Position numbers and translations under genes: made by a program. Below, piece by piece: positions 27,161-39,100 of a stretch of 64,000 nt of DNA; position 1 is the first letter of the stretch; each line of letters starts with the position of its first letter. The notes below the pieces were generated by a model, which searched no databases, was not told the DNA's origin, and worked only from the letters and a program-made list of their open reading frames with translations. Origin of the DNA: Branchiostoma floridae (lineage: Eukaryota > Chordata > Leptocardii > Amphioxiformes > Branchiostomatidae); NCBI RefSeq assembly GCF_000003815.2, contig NC_049992.1:19695289-19759288 (forward strand). Reading direction: 5' to 3'.

Positions 27161-30100
27161 GTGAGTGATGATTTGACAGGTAGACATGGGATTTTTCTCA
27201 ACTATTATATACAGAGTATTTATAAGGATGCAGGTAACAGTCAAACCTGTACCAGTGAACACCTCTGATTCGAATTCACCTGGCACCTGTGCATACGAGG
27301 GGAGTTCAATAAGTAATAACTCTGACCCACTTCCAGTTGTCTGATCTACATGAAATTTTGCATGTGTAATGTGTAATCTCTATATTTTATGTTGCAAAAA
27401 AGAGTTCTGAACTACTAGTAATTGTCGTTTTTTGATTTACTGGTGTTTGAACTGAGTTTGGTGTGAAATGGACCAGGTGTGAAATGGAGCCAGTTGAGTG
27501 TCGCGCAGTATTCCGGTTTTTGTATTTGATAGGACGCACACTAAAGGAGACTTTTGATAAAATGAAAGAAACTTATGGTGATGATGTCACATCATATGAC
27601 CTTGTAAAATGCTGGCATTCTGAATTCAAACAAGGCCGGAAGTCTGTGGAAACAGCTCCCAGGCCTGGTCGTTCCTCTTCTGCCATTGATGAGGCATCTG
27701 TTGGAGGACCAACCTGGGGTGTCCTACAAAAACGGTGTCCAGAGCTGCATCAAACAATGGGAGAAATGCATAACTCTGGGTGATTCCTATGAAGAGAAAG
27801 ACTAATAACTGTGCCAAGTTTCATTAATCTCCTGCTATGGGAAATGAGTCAGCGTTATTACTTATTGAACGCCCTTCGTATATATGGTAATCCGTTGAGT
27901 TTTTACAATTTTTATGACAAATAATAGAGGAAGTTTATTGCAAGTAACGAAAAGTAACAGACAAACAACGGTTATAAGTATACAGTAGTAGGCGACTAAC
28001 TTAAGTGATACATTTAGATAAACTAAACGAAGCACACAAAAAAACTTAGCTATTTGGTTTGACTTCTTTTTCGGAGACATTAGAAGACGAAGGATCACAA
28101 GTTTTCGATAATCTGTGGGTTTTGTGATGTTAGGAGGAATGTGGTTTTCGTTTTGTTGGTAAACGTGGGGAGATAAGGGTGAAATTTTGAAAAGGGTAAA
28201 CTCCTGCCTACTGTAACCGTCTTGTTTTTAGTGATGACAGTAGACTGTATGTACTAGTAATTGCGACTGATGGATACTTATACGCAAACACAGGAGATTA
28301 AATGATAATGAAACAGAACATAGAATACTGTGATATCGAAAGCCTTTAGCAAAAAATATCCGGTTTGACTTTGACAAACATGCAAAAATAATGACATACC
28401 CTAGAACCAATAGTGTAAATGGTACAGTGAATTTAACATGTTCTTTTATTCAAGTACGTTTTAACTGTTTAACTTAATTCATTATATATGCATCCACTTG
28501 TTTTAGATGGAGTAGCCTTCACGATAGGCGCTGCACTTTCGCGGTGTCGATAATATTGTTTACATTCCTAACACAAGGACGAGAGAGAGGTCATCGACCC
28601 CGCCCCTCACCTGCAAGCACCCCCCGCGAAGCGTGACGCACCTGGAGAGGAGGGAAATGGTGTAGAGGACCAACCTGGCACCCCGGAGGAGAAAGCGAAG
28701 TACAAGGAAGGACTGAAACTCCACTCCTTTAACGAGTGGGCCAGCAGCAAGATCTCTGTCCATCGCAGTCTCTTAGATTTCAGACATGAACTGTTAGTAG
28801 CTCTTGCTTCTTTTCCTGTGTCTTTAAGCCCCGTTTACAAATCAAGAATTTAGCTCGGCCGAGTTGTCAGCGAGCTCTAAATTACGAGGAGGCATGACCC
28901 TGAAGCCGACGAACAAATGGTAGAGTTTCTTCGTCGGAATCAGGGTCATACCTCCTCTTAATTTAGAGCTCGCGCTGACAACTCGGCCGAGTTAAATTCT
29001 TGATTTGTAAACGCGGGGCTTTACAATTGCATCTTTACATAATGTAGGGCTCCGAATTATTCCTTGCCGTCTTCTTTGTCATTGTCACAGGATGAAATCA
29101 TATTGTCTGTATTATACGATGATGTATTTCAAGAATCTTTACGTTTATTTCATTGTTGGAATTCTAGCTTTGATTTGCTTAAACCTTCTAATGCCGACAG
29201 AGGACGTTGTGTATTTCTTAACCCTTTAGCGATTTTCTGTACTTGAACAATTTTAAACTCCATCTTTTAATACCTAACGTCCACAGCCCCTTCCAATTAT
29301 CATCGATTTTCAAAATTCCATTTCGTATCGTTGGTCTCTGTCAACAGCTTTGTATAGGAAAGAAGTATACTTTTACTCTTCCACAAAACAGACACTCAGC
29401 ATACACTATGTATTTCTTACGTACAGTTCCAATCTTGACGTTGTTAAGGTATCTCGGTTGGCTAAATTGGCATTTTGACCTTCCACTGTTTTCTTATCAA
29501 TGAATTAAGAAAGAATGAAGCCGTAACGAATGTTGATAGATGGGCATTAAAGAATTCTAAATCTGATTTTTGGGGGCCAAATTGATGACGTCATCATTTT
29601 TATTGCCTCTGATATTATCTTTTTCTATGACAAAAGACAACACTTTGGTACATACCACTGTCATGAAACTTCGTTTTCCGTTGCATAATGATGAAAGCTA
29701 CAAACTCACGGTTGCGCAAATTGATATCTACTAATGATCTGTAGTAATTAGAAAATGTTTGCTTTCATCTAATTAAAAAATTTTAACAGGTGCAAAGCAA
29801 AGAAGTACTACCGACCTCTTCCACGAACCTCAGTCATCATCATCTTCTACAACGAGGCGTGGTCCACGCTGCTGCGCACGGTGCACAGCGTGTTAGAGAG
29901 GACCCCTAGCGAGCTGCTGCGGGAAGTCATCTTAGTGGACGACTGCAGCACTTTCGGTAAGGAACGTCAGCGAGTATTTCATTTTACTACACCAGGCACT
30001 TGTAAAGTGGCGTATTCGGTCCCAATAGCAATCTTTGTCTTGATGTCTTGATCTTCACCTTTGCCAGAATGGCTAAGGTTATGTTTTGGGCGTGTTTGTG

Positions 30101-33100
30101 TGTGTGTCTGTGTGTCAACAGCATAACTCGAGAAGCCTTGGATGGATCCTGATGATATTTGGTAGGTGGGTAGGGGCGGGAATACGAAGGTCAAGTTCGA
30201 TAATGGGCGGCTTGCTAAGGTACTGCAGCGGGAACTCATTTTTTATATCTCGTGTTCTGGACATGCTGTGGTCATGATTTTTAAGTGGTAGATAGCCCTT
30301 GAGACAGACAGTAAGTATTGTGAGTTTGGGCCTCCTAGCGGCTTTTTTGGAACTGCAGGCACCGGTTTCCTTTCAAATTTTGGACGAGAATAACTCTACA
30401 ACGTGTTGACGGATCGTCATAATTTTTGGTATGTAGATAGAATGAGTGATGACTTACATAATGGTAAACTAATTATGCAAATCAACAGCTAATTTGCATA
30501 ATTACTGAGGAAAATTTATAAATCTACTGCATTCCATGATAGGACTTTGAAACTTCTCACATATGTAGCTGGGAAGGAGAGAAATGTCGATAGATATCAA
30601 TTACTCAAATGATGACCTCATTTGCATAATTAATGAGAAAATATGAACATGTTGACGGATCATCATGTTTTTGGTATGTAGGTAGCGTAAGTGAAGACCT
30701 ACATAATGAGATACCAATTATGCAAATCAACAGCTAATTTGCATAATTATTGAGGATATTTTATAAATTCACTACATTCCATGAAAAGGACTTTATACCT
30801 TGTCACATATGTAGCTGAAAAAGAGAGAAATGTCAATACACATTTATCATGCAAATGCTGATCTCATTTGCATAATTAATGAGAAAATATGACTGGTTGA
30901 CGGATCGTCATGATTTTTGGCTTGTACATAGCCTAAGTGAAGACTTATATTATAATGCGATACTTATTATGCAAATAAACAGCTAATTTGCCTAATTGAT
31001 TTTGAAAAGTTCATAAATCCACTGCATTCCTTTATAGTTCTTTCATCAAAAATGTAACATATGTAACTGAGAAAGAGAGAAGAGATTAAGAGGTGTATTT
31101 AAAGACTTTGAAAGAGAATAAGTCAAGAATGGATCAAAGGATCATCATGATTTTTGGTATGCTGATAGCTTAAGTGATGCTTGATACAATTTGATGTCAA
31201 TTAATTGTAACTTGGGATCTAATTTGCATAATCAATACCGAAATTTTACAAACCAACTCCAAGCATATAATTATAAAAAAATGAAATGAGTAACGCATTT
31301 GTCTACAGACATCATTCTACATAACAAACCTGGTTTATTTGGCAAAGGTATGTGTTCGTGGAACTGTAGTTTTATAAAAAGATCGCAGTACAAATGCTTA
31401 CAAATAGCCCATATCATGTCTTACAATATCTTACCTATATCGCACCAAAATCATAAGTGAACATCTTTTTCATCGCTTCAAATCTTACTTTTACGCATTT
31501 TTATTGTTGTACATTGGTTTCTAATTCAGTGTCAACAATGAGATTTCTAATAACCCGCTTATCTGTTTTCCATATGTAAATGCGTTGCTTATCAGTGTAA
31601 ATGTAATACCGTATGAGAAAATTGTGACAAATTTGCTATTTCCTAGCGCATTTAGGCACATTTCAGTGATATAACCGCCTTGTCGTCTGATCATGAGCTT
31701 CTTGGTGACCACATTCTTTCGTTTGTTCAAACTTTATCAACTCGAAAATAACTGCAAGATCATTCATACGCACCAAACGTACGGAAATCATTGTGCATTG
31801 TACTTGAATTGAAACTTTATTCACACAACAAAAGTACAGTACATTCAGCAAAGCCCCAGACATTTATACAAATAGAGAATGGTTATATAACGATAGGCAA
31901 GGAGGAATCATCACAACAGTAGCAACAACATATATTCAAGAAAAAAAGTGCAGATCTGAGCCCGACTTAAAAGGGCTATGTATATATATTNNNNNNNNNN
32001 NNNNNNNNNNNNNNNNNNNNNNNNNNNNNNNNNNNNNNNNNNNNNNNNNNNNNNNNNNNNNNNNNNNNNNNNNNNNNNNNNNNNNNNNNNNNNNNNNNNN
32101 NNNNNNNNNNNNNNNNNNNNNNNNNNNNNNNNNNNNNNNNNNNNNNNNNNNNNNNNNNNNNNNNNNNNNNNNNNNNNNNNNNNNNNNNNNNNNNNNNNNN
32201 NNNNNNNNNNNNNNNNNNNNNNNNNNNNNNNNNNNNNNNNNNNNNNNNNNNNNNNNNNNNNNNNNNNNNNNNNNNNNNNNNNNNNNNNNNNNNNNNNNNN
32301 NNNNNNNNNNNNNNNNNNNNNNNNNNNNNNNNNNNNNNNNNNNNNNNNNNNNNNNNNNNNNNNNNNNNNNNNNNNNNNNNNNNNNNNNNNNNNNNNNNNN
32401 NNNNNNNNNNNNNNNNNNNNNNNNNNNNNNNNNNNNNNNNNNNNNNNNNNNNNNNNNNNNNNNNNNNNNNNNNNNNNNNNNNNNNNNNNNNNNNNNNNNN
32501 NNNNNNNNNNNNNNNNNNNNNNNNNNNNNNNNNNNNNNNNNNNNNNNNNNNNNNNNNNNNNNNNNNNNNNNNNNNNNNNNNNNNNNNNNNNNNNNNNNNN
32601 NNNNNNNNNNNNNNNNNNNNNNNNNNNNNNNNNNNNNNNNNNNNNNNNNNNNNNNNNNNNNNNNNNNNNNNNNNNNNNNNNNNNNNNNNNNNNNNNNNNN
32701 NNNNNNNNNNNNNNNNNNNNNNNNNNNNNNNNNNNNNNNNNNNNNNNNNNNNNNNNNNNNNNNNNNNNNNNNNNNNNNNNNNNNNNNNNNNNNNNNNNNN
32801 NNNNNNNNNNNNNNNNNNNNNNNNNNNNNNNNNNNNNNNNNNNNNNNNNNNNNNNNNNNNNNNNNNNNNNNNNNNNNNNNNNNNACGAATGAGTAACGTG
32901 TTCTTTTAGTATGTCTTTTTATTATTTTCCAACAATGACAATTCAGCTTTGATAATTCAGCTTTTGTTTTCTTGCTGCAATGGTGTATTCCATATGTCCA
33001 TGGGTTCTTATTGCATGGGACTTAACATATGGTTTCATGACTATTTCCAGACCACCTTCAGGCCCCCCTGGATGAGTACGTATCCCAGCTGCCCGAGGTG

Positions 33101-36100
33101 CGGATCATCCGCAGTCCGACCAGACAGGGGCTCATCAGGGCCAGGCTACTGGGGGTCAAACATGCCAGAGGGGAGGTAAGGTTATGCTTTTTTGTACCCC
33201 ACCCATTGAGGGGATTTGTATACGGTAATGTATAAGGTAGTGAGCAGGATAACTATGAAGTGGGTTTACTTTTTTCATTTATTACCTACCTGTCCATTTG
33301 AAAAAAATATTGCAATCTATCAAAGTATGGATATTTGGTTGGACCTCACATTGGAGAACACTTCATTCGACAGCAAACATCTGTTGGCTGTGATTTACGA
33401 TGTGTATACTGACACCATCTTCATCTCTGTAAAACGCGAGAAGATTTCGACCCGGTATGTCAAATAAGGCATAGAGTTCTAATAGTATTTCGTGTGGGTA
33501 CCTTTGTTCATTGAGTACATACGCTCATCAGGTATTTATATTTCAGGCATACCATAGGTATGGTGAAATATATTGTATTCGTAATGTTTCTTTCTTTCTT
33601 TCTCCTGTCAAATCTTCGGAACACGGTATCTCCGTTGTTCCTCAACCGAATGACTTGAAATTTGGCACAAGGGTAGAGTGGGCCAATACCCTCGGGCGTT
33701 TTTTTCATTTTTTTCATATCTATCTCTTAAATGATTTTATTAAGGTTTTTTGGTCATCTTAAGACCAAAACTGTATATTTGGGCCCCCTGTACCCTGGTA
33801 TTATAACCGAATGAGCTGAAATTTGGCACAGATGTGCCTTGATAAGTCCCCCATATAGATTCAATATCAGTTTTGGTGTACAGTACAACAAAATGCTTAT
33901 TTTTGCAATTTTTTGACCAATTTTTGACCAAAAAAGGACACTTTTGGCCCCTGTACCCTGGTATTACAACCAAATGAGCTGAAATTTGACAGAGATGTGC
34001 CTTGATAATGCCCCCATATAAATTCAATAACACTTTTGGTGTACAGTACAACAAAATGCTTATTTTTGCGATTTTTTGACCAATTTTTGACCAAAAAAGG
34101 ACACTTTTGGCTCCTGTACCTTGGTATTGCAACCGAATGAGCTGAAATTTGACACAGATGTGCCTTGATAATCCCTTAATATAAATTCAATAACACTTTT
34201 GGTGTACAGTGCAACAAAATGCTTATTTTTGCGATTTTTGGCCAATTTTTGACCAAAAAAGGACACTTTGGGCTCCTGTACCCTGGTATTACAATTAAAT
34301 GACCTGAAATTTGGTATAGATAGGCATTAGATACTTGGTAACAAGATTCAAGTAAAATTTTTGACATAAACAACTTTAAAATGATTAATTTTGGCACTTT
34401 TCTGAGGGGAAATTTGTTTTCTTTTGGCCTCCTGACGTGACCTTCCGTGACCCCGCACAGAGCCACACCTGTGCGCGTCAGCCGGAGAGTTAATTGAATC
34501 AAAGACCTAGCCAATCAGCGAAGAGGAGGCCAAAGGCTAATTAATATTCATAAGCGGGGCCTCATGATCCCGTATATAGCAGTGTTCCCGCCAGGGGGAG
34601 CAAAGCCCGCCTAAGGCTCTCGCATTTTAGACTATTCAGAAGGCTTTATATTGTATTAGTTCTTAGGGGCATATCTATGATAATCGCAGCAGTCACTTAA
34701 CTTCTCTTCAGGAGTTTAGCGTAACACTGTTTCAGGTCAAACCGTCAAAGGCAACTAAAACAAACTTTAACGTTACTGAGTTCAACAGTACTTATAACTT
34801 GTTATCCGAAGTTGAAACGCTAGCGATGGTATTTTCGCTGCGCTGTTAGCTCCGTGCGACTGTTGTTGACGGTCTTATAACGGTATATTTTGCACCCCTG
34901 TACCCTGGTATGAGTAACATTTGGTATAGATAGGCATAATATAGTTGGTAAAATGATCCAAGTAAAATTTTTGGCATAAAGTACTGTAAAAGGCTTAATT
35001 ACAGCACTTTTTTTAGGGGAAATTGGTTTTCTTTCGTTCTCCATGCCGTGACCTTTCGGACGTTCACCCCACAGAGCCGACATCTGCACCTGCGTCTAGC
35101 CGGCAGGAAGAGTTAATTCAATTAATGGTTCAGCCAATCAGCGAAGAAAAAAGCGAAGGCTAATTAATATTCATAAGCGGGACCACACAATACGTTAACT
35201 TGAAGACTCAGGCCGTACAGACTTCTCGCCAGGATTTTTTCAAAGCGTCGGACAGGGGTCCGGGGGCCGCCGAATGTCCCTGGCGGGGTCCAGGGGCAGG
35301 GCCACTGTGGGGGGGACCCAGGTGGGCGAAGCCCCCCCGGAAGCTCTTGCATTTTAGGCTATTGAGAAGGCTTCTTTTATCAGTTTTTTTAGGGCCATAT
35401 CTACGATAATCGTAGCAGTCACTTATTTCTCTTCAGCAGTTTGACTTTAAAATATTTCGGGTCAAAGCTTCAAAGACAACTAAAACCTCATAAACAACAA
35501 ACTTTACTTAGCTCAACAGTATACAAAAATATTGTACGGGTTGCCATCCTTAGTTGAAGCGCTTATTTATAGCGCTAGTATCTTCGCTGCGCCGTTAGCC
35601 GCCGTGCGACTTTTGTTGACGGTCTGATATCCCTACGTCGCCGCCTCGCTGATATTCCCACGGACATGTTTCAAAAAAAATACCCAGCAAAATACGCTGT
35701 TCTGCGTCAAATTCTATTCTATAAAACTCAGTGTTACAGTCTAAATATTTTGTAGAAGCACCGCTGTAGGAAAGAAGGTTCAAGCAATGTAAAACATCAC
35801 GTAGCATGAAGTTCGCTGTCAACTGGCACACAGCACATGACTGTTTGAAACTCTAAGTCTAATCAACAGCCGTGTTTGATTGATAGCCGGCGGTCCTATG
35901 ATGAATTCGGCGAAAGGTGCGTTAGTTAGAAAATCTGCGTTTAGTTTTGATACGTAATTATAAGTTAGACAGTGGCGAGAATGATTATTTTCTCATCAAT
36001 ATTTCTCTTCAGAATTATTTGAACTTAATTGTACATCTAAACAATTGGCTTACCTGTGCAATGTTTATATGATTAATGATCAGTGTACTGAAATCATGTG

Positions 36101-39100
36101 TAACGTATGGCTCCTAGTCAATAGATCAGCATTTTCTCTATAGTGACCACCTGTCTATAGTGGCCACATTTCCTAGTGCTGTTGTTGTTTGGCATAAACT
36201 TTGAACATTTAAATTGTTAGTAACTTTAAACTGCCAGAGTTTCAGCCCAATAAAACACTCTCAGCGCCAGGGTATGAACAGACTGACCAGACAGACGAAA
36301 ATAAATCCTCGAACAAGGTTCAATCGTATCTTCCGGGTCTGGCAGGAAGTTGTTAAACTAAAATAAGAATAGGCTCGATGGTTGATTGCATACAAAGTAA
36401 AACAGTTTAACAGTTTTACAGCTTGAAGAAAACAAACGCTCCTACAGTACCTGCACCTGCTTGATAATTATTAAATCGTATGCCCTACTTGAATAAAAAA
36501 AGTTCATTGCAATAATAAATGTACCCACATCACAAGGAGCTTATACTTTTTTAAACTTACACCTAGTTATCGTACTGAAAATTGTTAATGACATTACATG
36601 AAGTCATTCAACAATTTTCAGTCATGATGAAAATTTTCTGAATGGAAGGTGTGATTATTGTCATTTTCTGAAAAATAGAAGCAAGCTCTGTTTTTACCTG
36701 GAGTCAATTCACAATACCAGTCCACTTTGGGGGATAATGTACTGTTAAGAGGATGTTCCATTTTTGCGCAGGGGTGATTTGGAACAGTCCAATGTTGCGT
36801 GGGAAGGGGTATGGCTGAAATATGCTGTATTTGCTCTTAAGCAAATGTCGGCCTTTCTAGTTGATAAGGAATGTCTTGGTTAAATTTTGCAATCACAATA
36901 TTACTTGCCTGACGGTAGAGAAATGCTAGAATTGAGGTTTTTGATTGTTTAAAGTGGAATCCTGCTGTCACGATAGTATACTGTACTTGAACTGTAGCCC
37001 GCTTGACCCTTTTGGCCTTTCTGACCATAGCCCTTCTGGCCCTTTTGGCCCTTCTGACCATAACCCTGCTGGCCCTTTTGGCCCTTCTGACCATAGCCCA
37101 TCTCGCCCTTTTGGCCCTTCTGACCATAGCCCATCTCGCCCTTTTGGCCCTTCTGACCATAACCCTGCTGGCCCTTTTGACCCTTCTGACCATAGCCCAT
37201 CTCGCCCTTTTGGCCCTTCTGACCATAACCCTGCTGGCCCTTTTGACCCTTCTGACCATAGCCCATCTCGCCCTTTTGGCCCTTCTGACCATTTTGTCCT
37301 TTCTGTCCCACCTCGCCTTTCTGGCCGATGCCAAGAGAACCCTTTGGTCCAGCTTCACCTTTCTGTCCCACCTCTCCTTTCTGGCCGATGCCCAGAGAAC
37401 CCTTTGGTCCAGTGTCACCTTTCTGTCCCACCTCGCCTTTCTGGCCGATGCCAAGAAAACCCTTTGGTCCAGTGTCACCTTTCTGTCCCACCTCACCTTT
37501 CTGGCCGATGCCCAGAGAACCCTTTGGTCCAGCTTCACCTTTCTGTCCCACCTCACCTTTCTGGCCGATGCCCAGAGAACCCTTTGGTCCAGCTTCACCT
37601 TTCTGTCCCACCTCGCCTTTCTGGCCGATGCCCAGAGAACCCTTTGGTCCAGTATCACCTTTCTGTCCCACCTCTCCTTTCTGGCCGATGCCCAGAGAAC
37701 CCTTTGGTCCAGTATCACCTTTCTGTCCCACCTCTCCTTTCTGGCCGATGCCCAGAGAACCCTTTGGTCCAGTGTCACCTTTCTGTCCCACCTCGCCTTT
37801 CTGGCCGATGCCCAGAGAACCCTTTGGTCCAGTATCACCTTTCTGTCCCACCTCGCCTTTCTGGCCGATGCCCAGAGAACCCTTTGGTCCAGTATCACCT
37901 TTAGACNNNNNNNNNNNNNNNNNNNNNNNNNNNNNNNNNNNNNNNNNNNNNNNNNNNNNNNNNNNNNNNNNNNNNNNNNNNNNNNNNNNNNNNNNNNNNN
38001 NNNNNNNNNNNNNNNNNNNNNNNNNNNNNNNNNNNNNNNNNNNNNNNNNNNNNNNNNNNNNNNNNNNNNNNNNNNNNNNNNNNNNNNNNNNNNNNNNNNN
38101 NNNNNNNNNNNNNNNNNNNNNNNNNNNNNNNNNNNNNNNNNNNNNNNNNNNNNNNNNNNNNNNNNNNNNNNNNNNNNNNNNNNNNNNNNNNNNNNNNNNN
38201 NNNNNNNNNNNNNNNNNNNNNNNNNNNNNNNNNNNNNNNNNNNNNNNNNNNNNNNNNNNNNNNNNNNNNNNNNNNNNNNNNNNNNNNNNNNNNNNNNNNN
38301 NNNNNNNNNNNNNNNNNNNNNNNNNNNNNNNNNNNNNNNNNNNNNNNNNNNNNNNNNNNNNNNNNNNNNNNNNNNNNNNNNNNNNNNNNNNNNNNNTCAT
38401 ACATTATAAAACAAAGATGTTACAGTAGGTTCGGTCCGATACATTTTCTACCGCAGAGAAATCAGTAGTGTATACTAAAACAAGTCACAGTCTATACTTT
38501 GTTGTATCCTAGCCTTTGCCTTATCCTAGCATGAACTTACCTCAGTTCCTAGGGGTCCAATATCACCCTTGGACCCTTTATCTCCCATGTCGCCTTTAGG
38601 ACCTCGACTCCCGACTTCACCTTTCTCTCCCTGTCAAAGATGAGGAAAAGTTTTCCAACGAAAAGTACCATTCATTTCTCGACAAACTTTTAACCCTATC
38701 CAGATTGGGAGGGGGGGGGGGCAACTTTGACGCCATATAACTCCCAAGCTTGGTGACTTTTCCTAGAATATTGTTGGCAAAAAGTTACAACAATAGAATA
38801 ATCTATAATTTTTCGTGTTACCATTGCAAAGGGGTTCTGAAAGGCATATTTGACAAAAATCACTCTTTGTGGTCTAAACATTCTGAAGACATTTAAGTTT
38901 GATGATCCAAGGTGGTGGGTTGAAATTGATAGGTAAAATACATATGACGTCATTTTATGACGTCATTTTTACATCGTTGTAGTGGCTTTTGACAACAGAA
39001 GTCTTAAAATTTAATATTGACAAAAAAAACTTAACTGTTAACTTTTGTGTTATATATTTAGGTATCATGGGAATTCCCCGTGTTAGTAAAATATAATTCA

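Noticed and set aside
33740-34514. Overlapping minus-strand ORFs with [10 protein letters not shown]-type repeats
   Set aside because: Produced by the 162-bp intronic array; no start or splice support.
37003-38409. Very long plus-strand ORFs across the collagen region
   Set aside because: Shadows of the 60-bp and 33-bp coding repeats, extended through N. Only the minus frame gives Gly-X-Y with a leader and coiled coil upstream.
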